A stretch of 5,791 nt of DNA from Bacteroidales bacterium (GTDB lineage: Bacteria; Bacteroidota; Bacteroidia; Bacteroidales; UBA12481). Where the stretch lies: contig JAQWAJ010000133.1 of the NCBI GenBank assembly GCA_028707745.1, forward strand, positions 1-5,791. Direction: 5' to 3'. Positions 1 through 5,628 of the stretch are shown here, in pieces (within the stretch, counting starts at the first letter, position 1; each line of letters begins with the position of its first letter). The translations under genes and the position numbers were made by a program. The notes beneath the pieces are model-generated. The model saw nothing but the letters and a program-made list of their open reading frames with translations, was not told where the DNA came from and did not search any database.

Positions 1-79
1 CTGTTTTCATCAAAATTGCTGAAAAAAAGCGGATTTCCGAAAGAATTAGTAATTTACACTTTTCAAATACAGGCCAGAT

Positions 80-634
80 ATGCCCCCATCAGCAGTAAAG
101 ACAATTAAGGATCTGTTTTTCTGGCAATACGCCAAAATCATTTCAGATTCCGCTCATTTTGGTAAAAAGAACTTTGGCTTCATCATGTCAAAATTCAAAG
201 AGTTACAAAGCGGAAAAATCCATTGGTCAACATCCATCAGGGAGTACATTAAAGAGCACGAAGAACCCGATCGCTGTATTTACTGCGGACAATCCACTAA
301 ACTGACTGTTGAACATATTTTGCCAAGATCGAGGGGAGGAGAAGATATTCCGGACAATGTTGTCTGGGTATGCCAGTCGTGCAATTCCGGTAAAGGCTCA
401 AAGAGATTATATGAGTGGGGAAAACTGACCAATAAAGACAATCATCACAGGATTGCTGAAGGGAAATATCTGAAGTATCTCTACACATTACATGAAAATC
501 AGGGAACCTTGGAGTGTGATAATATTAAACAGTTATGCCAGGCTTGTGACATGGGTGAGCATTGCAAAAATGAAAATTCCGTTGAAAAACTCTCGGTGTA
601 TTGCCTCGAAGGATGTTTTCTGAAACGCGAATAA
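80..634 (+). CDS. HNH endonuclease with C-terminal cysteine cluster
   Basis: A 184-aa protein with an HNH nuclease domain of the McrA-like, zinc-supported type. A first pair of cysteines (C66-x2-C69, in CIYCG) is followed by EH at 78-79, the SRGG turn at 84-87, N93, and a second pair C98-x2-C101 followed by N102. H79, N93 and N102 fit the H-N-H/N metal and catalytic positions; the four cysteines should hold a structural zinc. Residues 146-179 carry six more cysteines (146, 153, 156, 162, 175, 179), suggesting a second metal site. The ATG at 80 is preferred over ATG 185 (M36) because the N-terminal stretch with DLFFWQYAKI resembles, from memory, relatives of this family. No convincing Shine-Dalgarno is present. 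The gene is more AT-rich than the esterase it converges on. The domain call is firm; the target (phage defence, mobile element or other) cannot be read from the sequence. Confidence 0.88.
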   Translation: MPPSAVKTIKDLFFWQYAKIISDSAHFGKKNFGFIMSKFKELQSGKIHWSTSIREYIKEHEEPDRCIYCGQSTKLTVEHILPRSRGGEDIPDNVVWVCQSCNSGKGSKRLYEWGKLTNKDNHHRIAEGKYLKYLYTLHENQGTLECDNIKQLCQACDMGEHCKNENSVEKLSVYCLEGCFLKRE

Positions 635-643
635 TCTGCGATT

Positions 644-1660
644 TTATCGGATAGAAGCAGCTTTGTTTTCCACCGGCTTCAGCTCTTTCTTAAAAAACAG
701 CAGTAGGCTTTTGATATCCACCACTTGGCCCTCCGGATGAACGACCAGCTCAACACGATCTGACTGACTGAAATTCATGTATATCACCTGTATCTCTTTC
801 AGGGCTGACTTTGCCACGTCAACGGGGAACTGCGACGGAGGTTCCTGTAAACCGTTCTGACACATCAGTGGCCGGGGAGCAATCAGACAGAATATATCCG
901 GAAAATCGACCAGTTCGCGTATCCCCGGAACTTTCCAGCACATGCAGTGATCCTGCTCCATCTGATCCATTTTAGTCAGAAAACCAGCGCTCAAAACGGC
1001 GCTCACCCGCTGATCCATGGCGCCGAGCCACATCGACATTTCGCCACCCATCGAAAGCCCTGCGCATCCGATCCGTAGAGCATCCACCGCAATGAGCGTC
1101 TCGAGATAATCAATGCACCGCATGGCATCCCAGAGCCGCTCACCCACCAGCGTCCGGCCCTGTTCAAAGATTTCGTGCTGACTGGTTACCGGGGCAATCG
1201 TAACATAATTACGGGTTGCCAGTTCAGTAGCAAAGCCATTGTACGGAGAGTCCTTTTCGTAAACGCTGGTTGGCTGGCCGCTATGTCCGTGCAAACAGAC
1301 CACTGCCGGCCAGGGTCCGCGCGATTTCATCGGAAAAGTCACCATCACCCGGATCCTGCGGCTTTGTGTGGAGCTGATCTCGATCTCTTTCATCAGGTAA
1401 TCGACCTTGTTTACCGAACTGATCTCCACCGGATTCAGCGGAATGTCCTTTCGGGCGGCTATCAGGTCATCGATATTCAGTAAAGCGCTTAGCTTCGCCC
1501 GGGTATCGTTTTGCCAGGCCAATGCCATTTTTTGCGATCGGGATGAATACTTCAGCGCGCGTTGTTTATAGGAATGCGCCTCAGCGCCGGCGGCCAGTAA
1601 CATCAAAACAACAGCGAGTGCGAACCACCCGGGGAGCCGCCTTTTGATCGTTGCCTTCAT
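644..1660 (-). CDS. Secreted alpha/beta hydrolase, acetyl-xylan-esterase-like (possibly catalytically impaired)
   Basis: A 338-aa alpha/beta hydrolase. Residues 1-28 form a Sec signal peptide (basic KRR, hydrophobic core 12-24, AEA before the likely cleavage site), so it should be exported. The fold is shown by the oxyanion-hole HGHSG at 124-128, the nucleophile elbow GLSMGG with S203, and APRPL at 261-265 leading to the acidic position, probably E273. It resembles the Abhydrolase_7/acetyl xylan esterase-like or dienelactone-hydrolase-like group. The expected C-terminal catalytic histidine (usually HxGGH) reads H308-P-E-G-Q312, with Gln from a CAA codon at 725-727, so activity is uncertain. 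It is codirectional with the Fic gene, 61 bases downstream of it, and near a GH127 glycosidase, suggesting de-esterification of plant cell-wall glycans; this role is inferred. A weak -7-like sequence (TAACTTGG, 1677-1684) precedes it. Its stop lies 9 bases from that of the convergent HNH gene. Confidence 0.87.
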   Translation of the reverse strand: MKATIKRRLPGWFALAVVLMLLAAGAEAHSYKQRALKYSSRSQKMALAWQNDTRAKLSALLNIDDLIAARKDIPLNPVEISSVNKVDYLMKEIEISSTQSRRIRVMVTFPMKSRGPWPAVVCLHGHSGQPTSVYEKDSPYNGFATELATRNYVTIAPVTSQHEIFEQGRTLVGERLWDAMRCIDYLETLIAVDALRIGCAGLSMGGEMSMWLGAMDQRVSAVLSAGFLTKMDQMEQDHCMCWKVPGIRELVDFPDIFCLIAPRPLMCQNGLQEPPSQFPVDVAKSALKEIQVIYMNFSQSDRVELVVHPEGQVVDIKSLLLFFKKELKPVENKAASIR

Positions 1661-1693
1661 AGGTTGGAATTTTATCCCAAGTTAGAAAGAAAT

Positions 1694-1712
1694 TAACCAC
1701 GGAGACACAGAG
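1694..1712. repeat. Short ACCACGGAGACACAGAG-type intergenic motif
   Basis: The 61-base gap between the Fic stop and the esterase start contains TAACCACGGAGACACAGAG. Near-identical ACCACRGAGRCACRGAG strings recur between genes in many environmental bacterial genomes (recalled, not searched). Only one copy lies in this window, so its repetitive nature cannot be shown here. Its position at one edge of the AT-rich HTH/Fic cassette is suggestive only. Confidence 0.4.
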
Positions 1713-1721
1713 ATTTTCGCT

Positions 1722-2318
1722 TCATGACCTTGCAAACCGAACCAAGGGCTCATAAATCCCATCATCAGCCTGATGGATTGCATCGAGATACTTTTTCCTG
1801 TTTTCACCTTTCTTTGCCAGATTTGATGCCCCCCAAGAAAAATGCTCAAGGCCAAATCCGTTAGATATCAGAACATCTGCGCACAATCTGGAATGCCTGC
1901 CATTACCATTGGAGAAAATATGGGTTTTCACCAACCTATGTTTGAACCGTATTGCAATTTCATCAGGTGGAAAAGTATTATGATCAATCCAATATTTGCA
2001 ATCATCAAGTAATTGTTTGAGCTCTGTTGCAATTAAAGATTTATCTACACCGATATTTTTATTTGTCTTGCGGATTTTTCCAGCCCAAATCCAAATACTC
2101 CGGAACATTTGTCGATGTATTTCGAGGACAAATTCTTCTGTCAAGATCTCATCAATCGTAAATTTCCTTCTCATGGTCCATTCTATGGCTTTCTCAATGT
2201 TTTTTTGCTCAAACTCGTCCAACTCGCCTTTCGTGGAAATGGTCTTTATTTTAAGACCCACTCTCTCCTCTTCGTCAATTGGGGTCTGCCCTTCGATGTA
2301 TTCCAAGTCTAATCCCAT
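1722..2318 (-). CDS. Fic/Doc family protein, 'mobile mystery protein B' type
   Basis: A 198-aa Fic-fold protein. The core motif is H133-I-F-S-N-G-N-G-R141-H-S-R144, matching HxFx(D/E)GNGRxxR except that Asn137 replaces the acidic Mg-binding residue and Ile134 the usual Pro. Upstream, IHRQMF at 67-72 and WIWAGKIR at 76-83 match the conserved Fic-family stretch before the active-site helix. The N-terminal GQTPIDEEE (10-18) and GELDEFEQKNI (31-41) are typical of the group named mobile mystery protein B, a Fic relative found beside an HTH partner. Fic enzymes usually transfer AMP or other nucleotide-derived groups to protein hydroxyls; with Asn137 the chemistry is uncertain. The start codon lies inside the end of the HTH gene (10-base overlap, ATGGGATTAG), so the two are surely co-transcribed and probably translationally coupled. 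It most likely acts in the cytoplasm as the effector or toxin half of the pair. The region is AT-rich compared with its flanks. Confidence 0.9.
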   Translation of the reverse strand: MGLDLEYIEGQTPIDEEERVGLKIKTISTKGELDEFEQKNIEKAIEWTMRRKFTIDEILTEEFVLEIHRQMFRSIWIWAGKIRKTNKNIGVDKSLIATELKQLLDDCKYWIDHNTFPPDEIAIRFKHRLVKTHIFSNGNGRHSRLCADVLISNGFGLEHFSWGASNLAKKGENRKKYLDAIHQADDGIYEPLVRFARS

Positions 2319-2770
2319 AGATACTTCGGCATTTCCTGTTTTATCTCAGATGCCTTTTCCGTAATGGCTTTTTGCAAACGAGCTTCAGAATTGGCCTGAT
2401 CTTCCAGTACCATAGAAGCCGAAGTTCGTATCACAATTTCACGGGCTAGCTCCATCGCCCGGTTATTAATCATTTTTTCCAATGACCCGGATTTTGGAAT
2501 AAAAACATAAACCAATTTCATATCAAAACATGCTGCCACTTGATGCAAAACATTCAATGAAACGCTTCCTGATTTCTCCCTGTTCTCAATCTCTTTAACG
2601 CTCTGAGCTGTAATGTTTAGTTTTTTACCCAATTGTCTGAGAGACATTCCCAACGCCTGACGGATCGAATAGACCCATCCAGCCTGAGGAAGGACAAATG
2701 ACTCGGGAATATTCACCTCCTTTATCTTCGAGTCGATCTGGTCAAGTACCAATTTTTGAGTTTTCATCAT
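2309..2770 (-). CDS. Xre-type HTH regulator, 'mobile mystery protein A' type (putative antitoxin/repressor)
   Basis: A 153-aa DNA-binding protein. Residues 33-85 form a Cro/C1-type helix-turn-helix (VYSIRQALGMSLRQLGKKL, then ITAQSVKEIENRE as recognition region, then LNVLHQVAACF). The domain is followed by KLVYVFIPK at 85-93 and an alpha-helical C-terminal tail with ASMVLEDQA (118-126). This whole layout, with GWVYSIRQALGMS, is that of mobile mystery protein A, which is typically encoded directly before mobile mystery protein B, as here. The likely role is autorepression and control of the Fic partner; whether it also binds and neutralises the Fic protein is unknown. Two tandem ATG codons (2770 and 2767) are possible starts. 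Just upstream lie a good Bacteroidota promoter and three AGGCTAT elements, which fit autoregulation. No Shine-Dalgarno is evident, as is usual for this phylum. Confidence 0.9.
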   Translation of the reverse strand: MMKTQKLVLDQIDSKIKEVNIPESFVLPQAGWVYSIRQALGMSLRQLGKKLNITAQSVKEIENREKSGSVSLNVLHQVAACFDMKLVYVFIPKSGSLEKMINNRAMELAREIVIRTSASMVLEDQANSEARLQKAITEKASEIKQEMPKYLWD

Positions 2771-2773
2771 ACT

Positions 2774-2780
2774 ATAGCCT
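2774..2780 (-). promoter_or_regulatory. AGGCTAT operator half-site 1 (5' leader of HTH gene)
   Basis: On the minus strand this reads AGGCTAT and extends to AGGCTATA (2773-2780), identical over 8 bases to the copy at 2833-2840 but in the opposite orientation. It sits about 3 bases before the HTH start codon and downstream of the predicted -7 element, where a bound repressor would block transcription or translation initiation. The operator role is inferred from repetition and position. Confidence 0.5.
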
Positions 2781-2792
2781 GATATTATTATA

Positions 2793-2824
2793 CAAATATA
2801 AGGCTATTGTTTGAATTATCAAAA
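2793..2824 (-). promoter_or_regulatory. Bacteroidota-type promoter of the HTH-Fic operon
   Basis: Read on the minus strand, TTTTG (2820-2824) is followed after exactly 19 bases by TATATTTG (2793-2800). These match the Bacteroidota -33 (TTTG) and -7 (TAnnTTTG) elements at a normal spacing. The -7 element ends 22 bases before the first ATG of the HTH gene, giving a short leader. This gives the HTH/Fic pair transcription independent of the upstream glycosidase gene. The spacer contains an AGGCTAT element that abuts the -7 box. Confidence 0.72.
2799..2807 (+). promoter_or_regulatory. TAAGGCTAT operator copy 2 (inside promoter spacer)
   Basis: TAAGGCTAT is an exact 9-base direct repeat of the sequence at 2831-2839, with starts 32 bases apart, about three helical turns, so both copies would face the same side of the DNA. 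This copy lies between the -33 and -7 elements and overlaps the -7 box by 2 bases, an ideal place for repression. The binding protein is inferred to be the adjacent HTH regulator. Confidence 0.55.
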
Positions 2825-2830
2825 CTTTTG

Positions 2831-2846
2831 TAAGGCTATAACCTTA
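2831..2846. promoter_or_regulatory. 16-bp near-palindrome, operator copy 3 upstream of the -33 element
   Basis: TAAGGCTATAACCTTA is a dyad with 7 of 8 base pairs matched (only the C/A pair at 2836/2841 fails), a size typical of an Xre-type dimer site. Its left half is the TAAGGCTAT element repeated at 2799-2807. It lies 7 to 22 bases upstream of the TTTTG element of the HTH promoter and 13 bases past the glycosidase stop codon. It could form a weak hairpin in the glycosidase transcript, but there is no T-run, so an operator is preferred over a terminator. Confidence 0.55.
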
Positions 2847-2859
2847 ATTCTAATTGCAT

Positions 2860-5553
2860 TTATTCCTTTTTTATCCACACTCTCGAGTCGTATGTCTCTT
2901 TAGCGTCGGCAGAGGCTTTACGGTTGTTGCGGGCAAAGTTCGGGATGGCAATCAGCGGAGTACCGTCGGCCCATTTGCCTTTCACCGTCATCACACCGTG
3001 GAGCAGATCGCCGCGCCATTCGGGAACGAGCGGGTCAGTGCCAATCTGCTTTTTAATATCCTGATTATCAGCCTCTTCCACACTGTAAATCAGCGGACCA
3101 TATTTGATGGCTACCTTGCCCCGGTCAGCCACGATATGCTCATCGGCGGTGATCGTCTGAACCTTCATCGGGATCATGATCTCCACCTGATCGCCGGTTT
3201 TCCATTTGCGTGTGATGGCAACATAACCATTGACAGCCTGGGTGGAAACGGATTTCCCGTTCACTTTGAGCGATTCGAGCCCGGTGACCTCCGGAACGCA
3301 GGTGTACAGCTCGCTCGTCGAGCGGTTCGGAACCCGTATGTATATGGTAAACTCTTTGGCGACCTTGGGATTTACCGTGATGCTGACTTTGCCGCTCCAC
3401 GGATAATCGGTTTTCTGGACCATCTCGACATCAGTACCGGCTACTTTTTCAACTTTTATCTTACTGCCGATATACAGGTTTACATAAATACCATCGCTGC
3501 TCTTGACGTACGTCCAGGTCGGGATCATCAGCAGGATCCGCGGCATGTTCCCCACGCAGCAGGGACACACATGCCAGTCGTAGCGAGCCTGATTGCCCTC
3601 CAGCGGGTTATCGTAGTAAAAGTTTTTACCGTCGAGGTCCAGTGCGCCCAACAGGGCATTGTACATGGTCTCCTCGTACAGATCGGCATATTTTGCATCA
3701 TGGTAGGCCAGGTTCATCTTATAATCGAAAAAGATGAGCCCGCAACTCGAGCAGGCCTCACAGTATGCCTGGTTTCCGAGGGAATAATTGCCGCCGAACC
3801 CTTCGCTGGTTTCGCCGCTGCCGATACCCCCGGTTACATAGTACTTTTTATTGATGACATTGTTCCAGAGCGACATCACGGCACTCTGATAATCCACATC
3901 GCCGGTTTCGGCTGCCACATCGGCCATTCCCGAGTAGCTGTACACCGCGCGGACGGCATGCCCGACGGCCTCATATTGTTGTTGTACAGGCAGATGACTC
4001 TGGTCGTACTCCTCACCGCCTCCGCGGTTGTCGAGCAGAAATTTTGCCAGAGATATATAACTGTCGCCCCTGCCATTACCTTCCATGTCATTCACAAACC
4101 GGCCAAAACGCACCAGTGCCTGCTCCATCTCCTGATGGCCGTCGTACCAGGCTTTTTTACCCGGACCGATATTAGCCACCCAGCAGTCGGCCAGCTTTTT
4201 GGCGGCATTGTATAACCGCTTGTCCTTGCCCTCGGTAAGCGTATAATGATTGATTGCCGATTCGATGAAGTATCCGGCCACGTAGCCTTCATGGTTTCCT
4301 CGGGTTTCGGGTGCCCATTTATCGTGCCAGCGAGCGGTATCCCGCAGGGTATAAGCCGTCTGCAGATACCCGTCAGGCTCCTGAGCAGCCAGAATTTTGG
4401 GTATCCAGTCTTCGAGCGTAGCCTTCATCTTTTCCTGTGCGGCGATGATCTCCTGATCCCCCTGCGGATCTACCATCAGTGCGATGCTCATGGCCTCAAT
4501 CGTCTGATGAACCCAGGCATTGGAAAAAACATAGCCTTTGTGCTTGCCCTGTTTTTCACCCCGAAGAGCCTTGGCTGCCTCGATGAAGTTATCCAGGCCA
4601 CCCTCGCCGGTAGTGATATCGGTTCTCATACACTGGTCGATGCACCAGGGAATCCAGTTCACGATGATCGCCTTGGCCCGGGCATTCCAGAGCGGACTGT
4701 CGATCGAGTACCGTTTGGTATAAACTACATCCAGACGTTGCGACTGCGGTGGCAGGTGCACTTTCACTTTCAGATCGGACGAGGAGGTCTGTTTGCCCTC
4801 GGTGGCGGTCAGGGTGAGCACGTAATCCCCTGTCTGGGTAAGAACCGCCGTGGTATTGAGGGAGGTCGGGTCTTTGAATTCCACCGGGCCCGGACCCGAT
4901 TTTTTGGTCCAGATAGTCTTCTGCACCGGGGTAACCGATTTCAGGCTGCCCGACAGCCAGGTTTTTCCACCGGTGATCACATCGCGGTCGGGACCGGCCG
5001 TCACGATCGGTGGAATATCCGGAGAACCGGGCGACTGGTACACGATCCACTCCTGAACATTGTTCGGGAACATCAGGGCCGAATCCACCTCGATCCGGAG
5101 TTTGGTGGTTTGCACCTCATCAAAAGTGGTGATATTGTATTGCTTATTCTGAATACCCAAGCCTTTGGCATTTTTCACGGAAACAAAGGCTGATCCGTCC
5201 CAGTACTGCACCCTATAAGCCGATGGAAGCGGAATTCCGTTCTGGTAATCCCATAAAAAAACCGATATCTCGCGGGTACCCATCGGTTGTATCCACTCAT
5301 ACTGCACCCATTGGGCGGTCATCGGCCGTCGACGCCCGCTATTGTTTGGCCTGGGTTTCCACGGCAGAGTATCCGTCGGGGTTAAACCGTCGTTCACGAC
5401 CGCCAGGGAGGGTCCCCAGCGCATGGAATTCGTGGCGGTGGCCACTTTTGACAGATTTCGTTTTAAATCGCCCGATTGGGCATTCAGGCCCGCACTACCG
5501 GCAAGAGCCAGTAAAATCGATGCACAGGTAACAATAGGATGAGTTTTTCTCAT
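2860..5553 (-). CDS. Secreted multidomain GH127-type beta-L-arabinofuranosidase (DUF1680 family)
   Basis: An 897-aa exported glycosidase. Residues 1-26 are a signal peptide ending LNAQ. Residues about 38-172 look like an F5/8 type C (discoidin-like) beta-sandwich, with YRVQYWDG at 113-120. Residues about 181-265 are PKD-like (TAGPDRDV, then KKSGPGPVEF). The GH127 (alpha/alpha)6 barrel spans about 274-680, with a C-terminal beta region to 897. The zinc-cysteine active site of characterised GH127 enzymes is recognisable: E584 fits the acid/base, E599-A-C601 and C665-C666 the zinc ligands, and C665 the nucleophile. GHAVRAVYSYSG at 531-542 is a family motif. It should release beta-L-arabinofuranose from plant glycoproteins or arabinan-like glycans in the periplasm or outside; the substrate is inferred. 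HypBA1 is about 658 aa, so the extra length is the N-terminal modules. The subgroup has CCVGNMPR where HypBA1 (recalled) has CCPPN. The related family GH146 is an alternative. It is moderately GC-rich. Confidence 0.9.
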   Translation of the reverse strand: MRKTHPIVTCASILLALAGSAGLNAQSGDLKRNLSKVATATNSMRWGPSLAVVNDGLTPTDTLPWKPRPNNSGRRRPMTAQWVQYEWIQPMGTREISVFLWDYQNGIPLPSAYRVQYWDGSAFVSVKNAKGLGIQNKQYNITTFDEVQTTKLRIEVDSALMFPNNVQEWIVYQSPGSPDIPPIVTAGPDRDVITGGKTWLSGSLKSVTPVQKTIWTKKSGPGPVEFKDPTSLNTTAVLTQTGDYVLTLTATEGKQTSSSDLKVKVHLPPQSQRLDVVYTKRYSIDSPLWNARAKAIIVNWIPWCIDQCMRTDITTGEGGLDNFIEAAKALRGEKQGKHKGYVFSNAWVHQTIEAMSIALMVDPQGDQEIIAAQEKMKATLEDWIPKILAAQEPDGYLQTAYTLRDTARWHDKWAPETRGNHEGYVAGYFIESAINHYTLTEGKDKRLYNAAKKLADCWVANIGPGKKAWYDGHQEMEQALVRFGRFVNDMEGNGRGDSYISLAKFLLDNRGGGEEYDQSHLPVQQQYEAVGHAVRAVYSYSGMADVAAETGDVDYQSAVMSLWNNVINKKYYVTGGIGSGETSEGFGGNYSLGNQAYCEACSSCGLIFFDYKMNLAYHDAKYADLYEETMYNALLGALDLDGKNFYYDNPLEGNQARYDWHVCPCCVGNMPRILLMIPTWTYVKSSDGIYVNLYIGSKIKVEKVAGTDVEMVQKTDYPWSGKVSITVNPKVAKEFTIYIRVPNRSTSELYTCVPEVTGLESLKVNGKSVSTQAVNGYVAITRKWKTGDQVEIMIPMKVQTITADEHIVADRGKVAIKYGPLIYSVEEADNQDIKKQIGTDPLVPEWRGDLLHGVMTVKGKWADGTPLIAIPNFARNNRKASADAKETYDSRVWIKKE

Positions 5554-5598
5554 GGCTAAATCCGGATTAAATTCATCTGCAGGAGACAGATCAACCGA

Positions 5599-5606
5599 TA
5601 AAGCTA
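5599..5606 (-). promoter_or_regulatory. Weak -7-like element before the GH127 gene
   Basis: On the minus strand TAGCTTTA matches TAnnTTTG at all but the last base and lies 45 bases before the glycosidase ATG. A T-rich stretch (GTTTT, 5624-5628) 17 bases upstream could serve as a poor -33 element. The 75-base gap contains no better match, and co-transcription from the preceding kinase-like gene is also possible. Confidence 0.25.
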
Positions 5607-5628
5607 TGAATTAATTTTATGATAAAAC

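Noticed and set aside
639..649. Small hairpin CGAT-TTT-ATCG between the convergent HNH and esterase genes as a shared terminator.
   Set aside because: Only a 4-bp stem lying partly inside the esterase stop region, with no T-run on either strand.
1996..2364. Plus-strand open frame of 122 codons opposite the Fic gene.
   Set aside because: Serine- and phenylalanine-rich low-information translation, antisense to a clear Fic protein.
2820..2846. Inverted repeats CAAAA-C-TTTTG and TAAGGCTATAACCTTA as a terminator for the glycosidase gene.
   Set aside because: The stems are short and AT-rich, have no loop or following T-run, and coincide with the promoter and operator elements, which explain them better.
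1661..2859. Insertion sequence or transposon carrying the HTH/Fic pair.
   Set aside because: No transposase or recombinase is encoded and no terminal inverted repeats or flanking direct repeats are visible at the cassette edges.
2854..4215. Long plus-strand open frame (453 codons) opposite the glycosidase gene.
   Set aside because: It is antisense to the well-supported GH127 domain, shows no recognisable domain, and such open frames are common opposite moderately GC-rich genes.
4246..5193. Plus-strand open frame of 315 codons opposite the N-terminal half of the glycosidase.
   Set aside because: Antisense shadow of the PKD-like and catalytic regions, with no family resemblance and biased composition.
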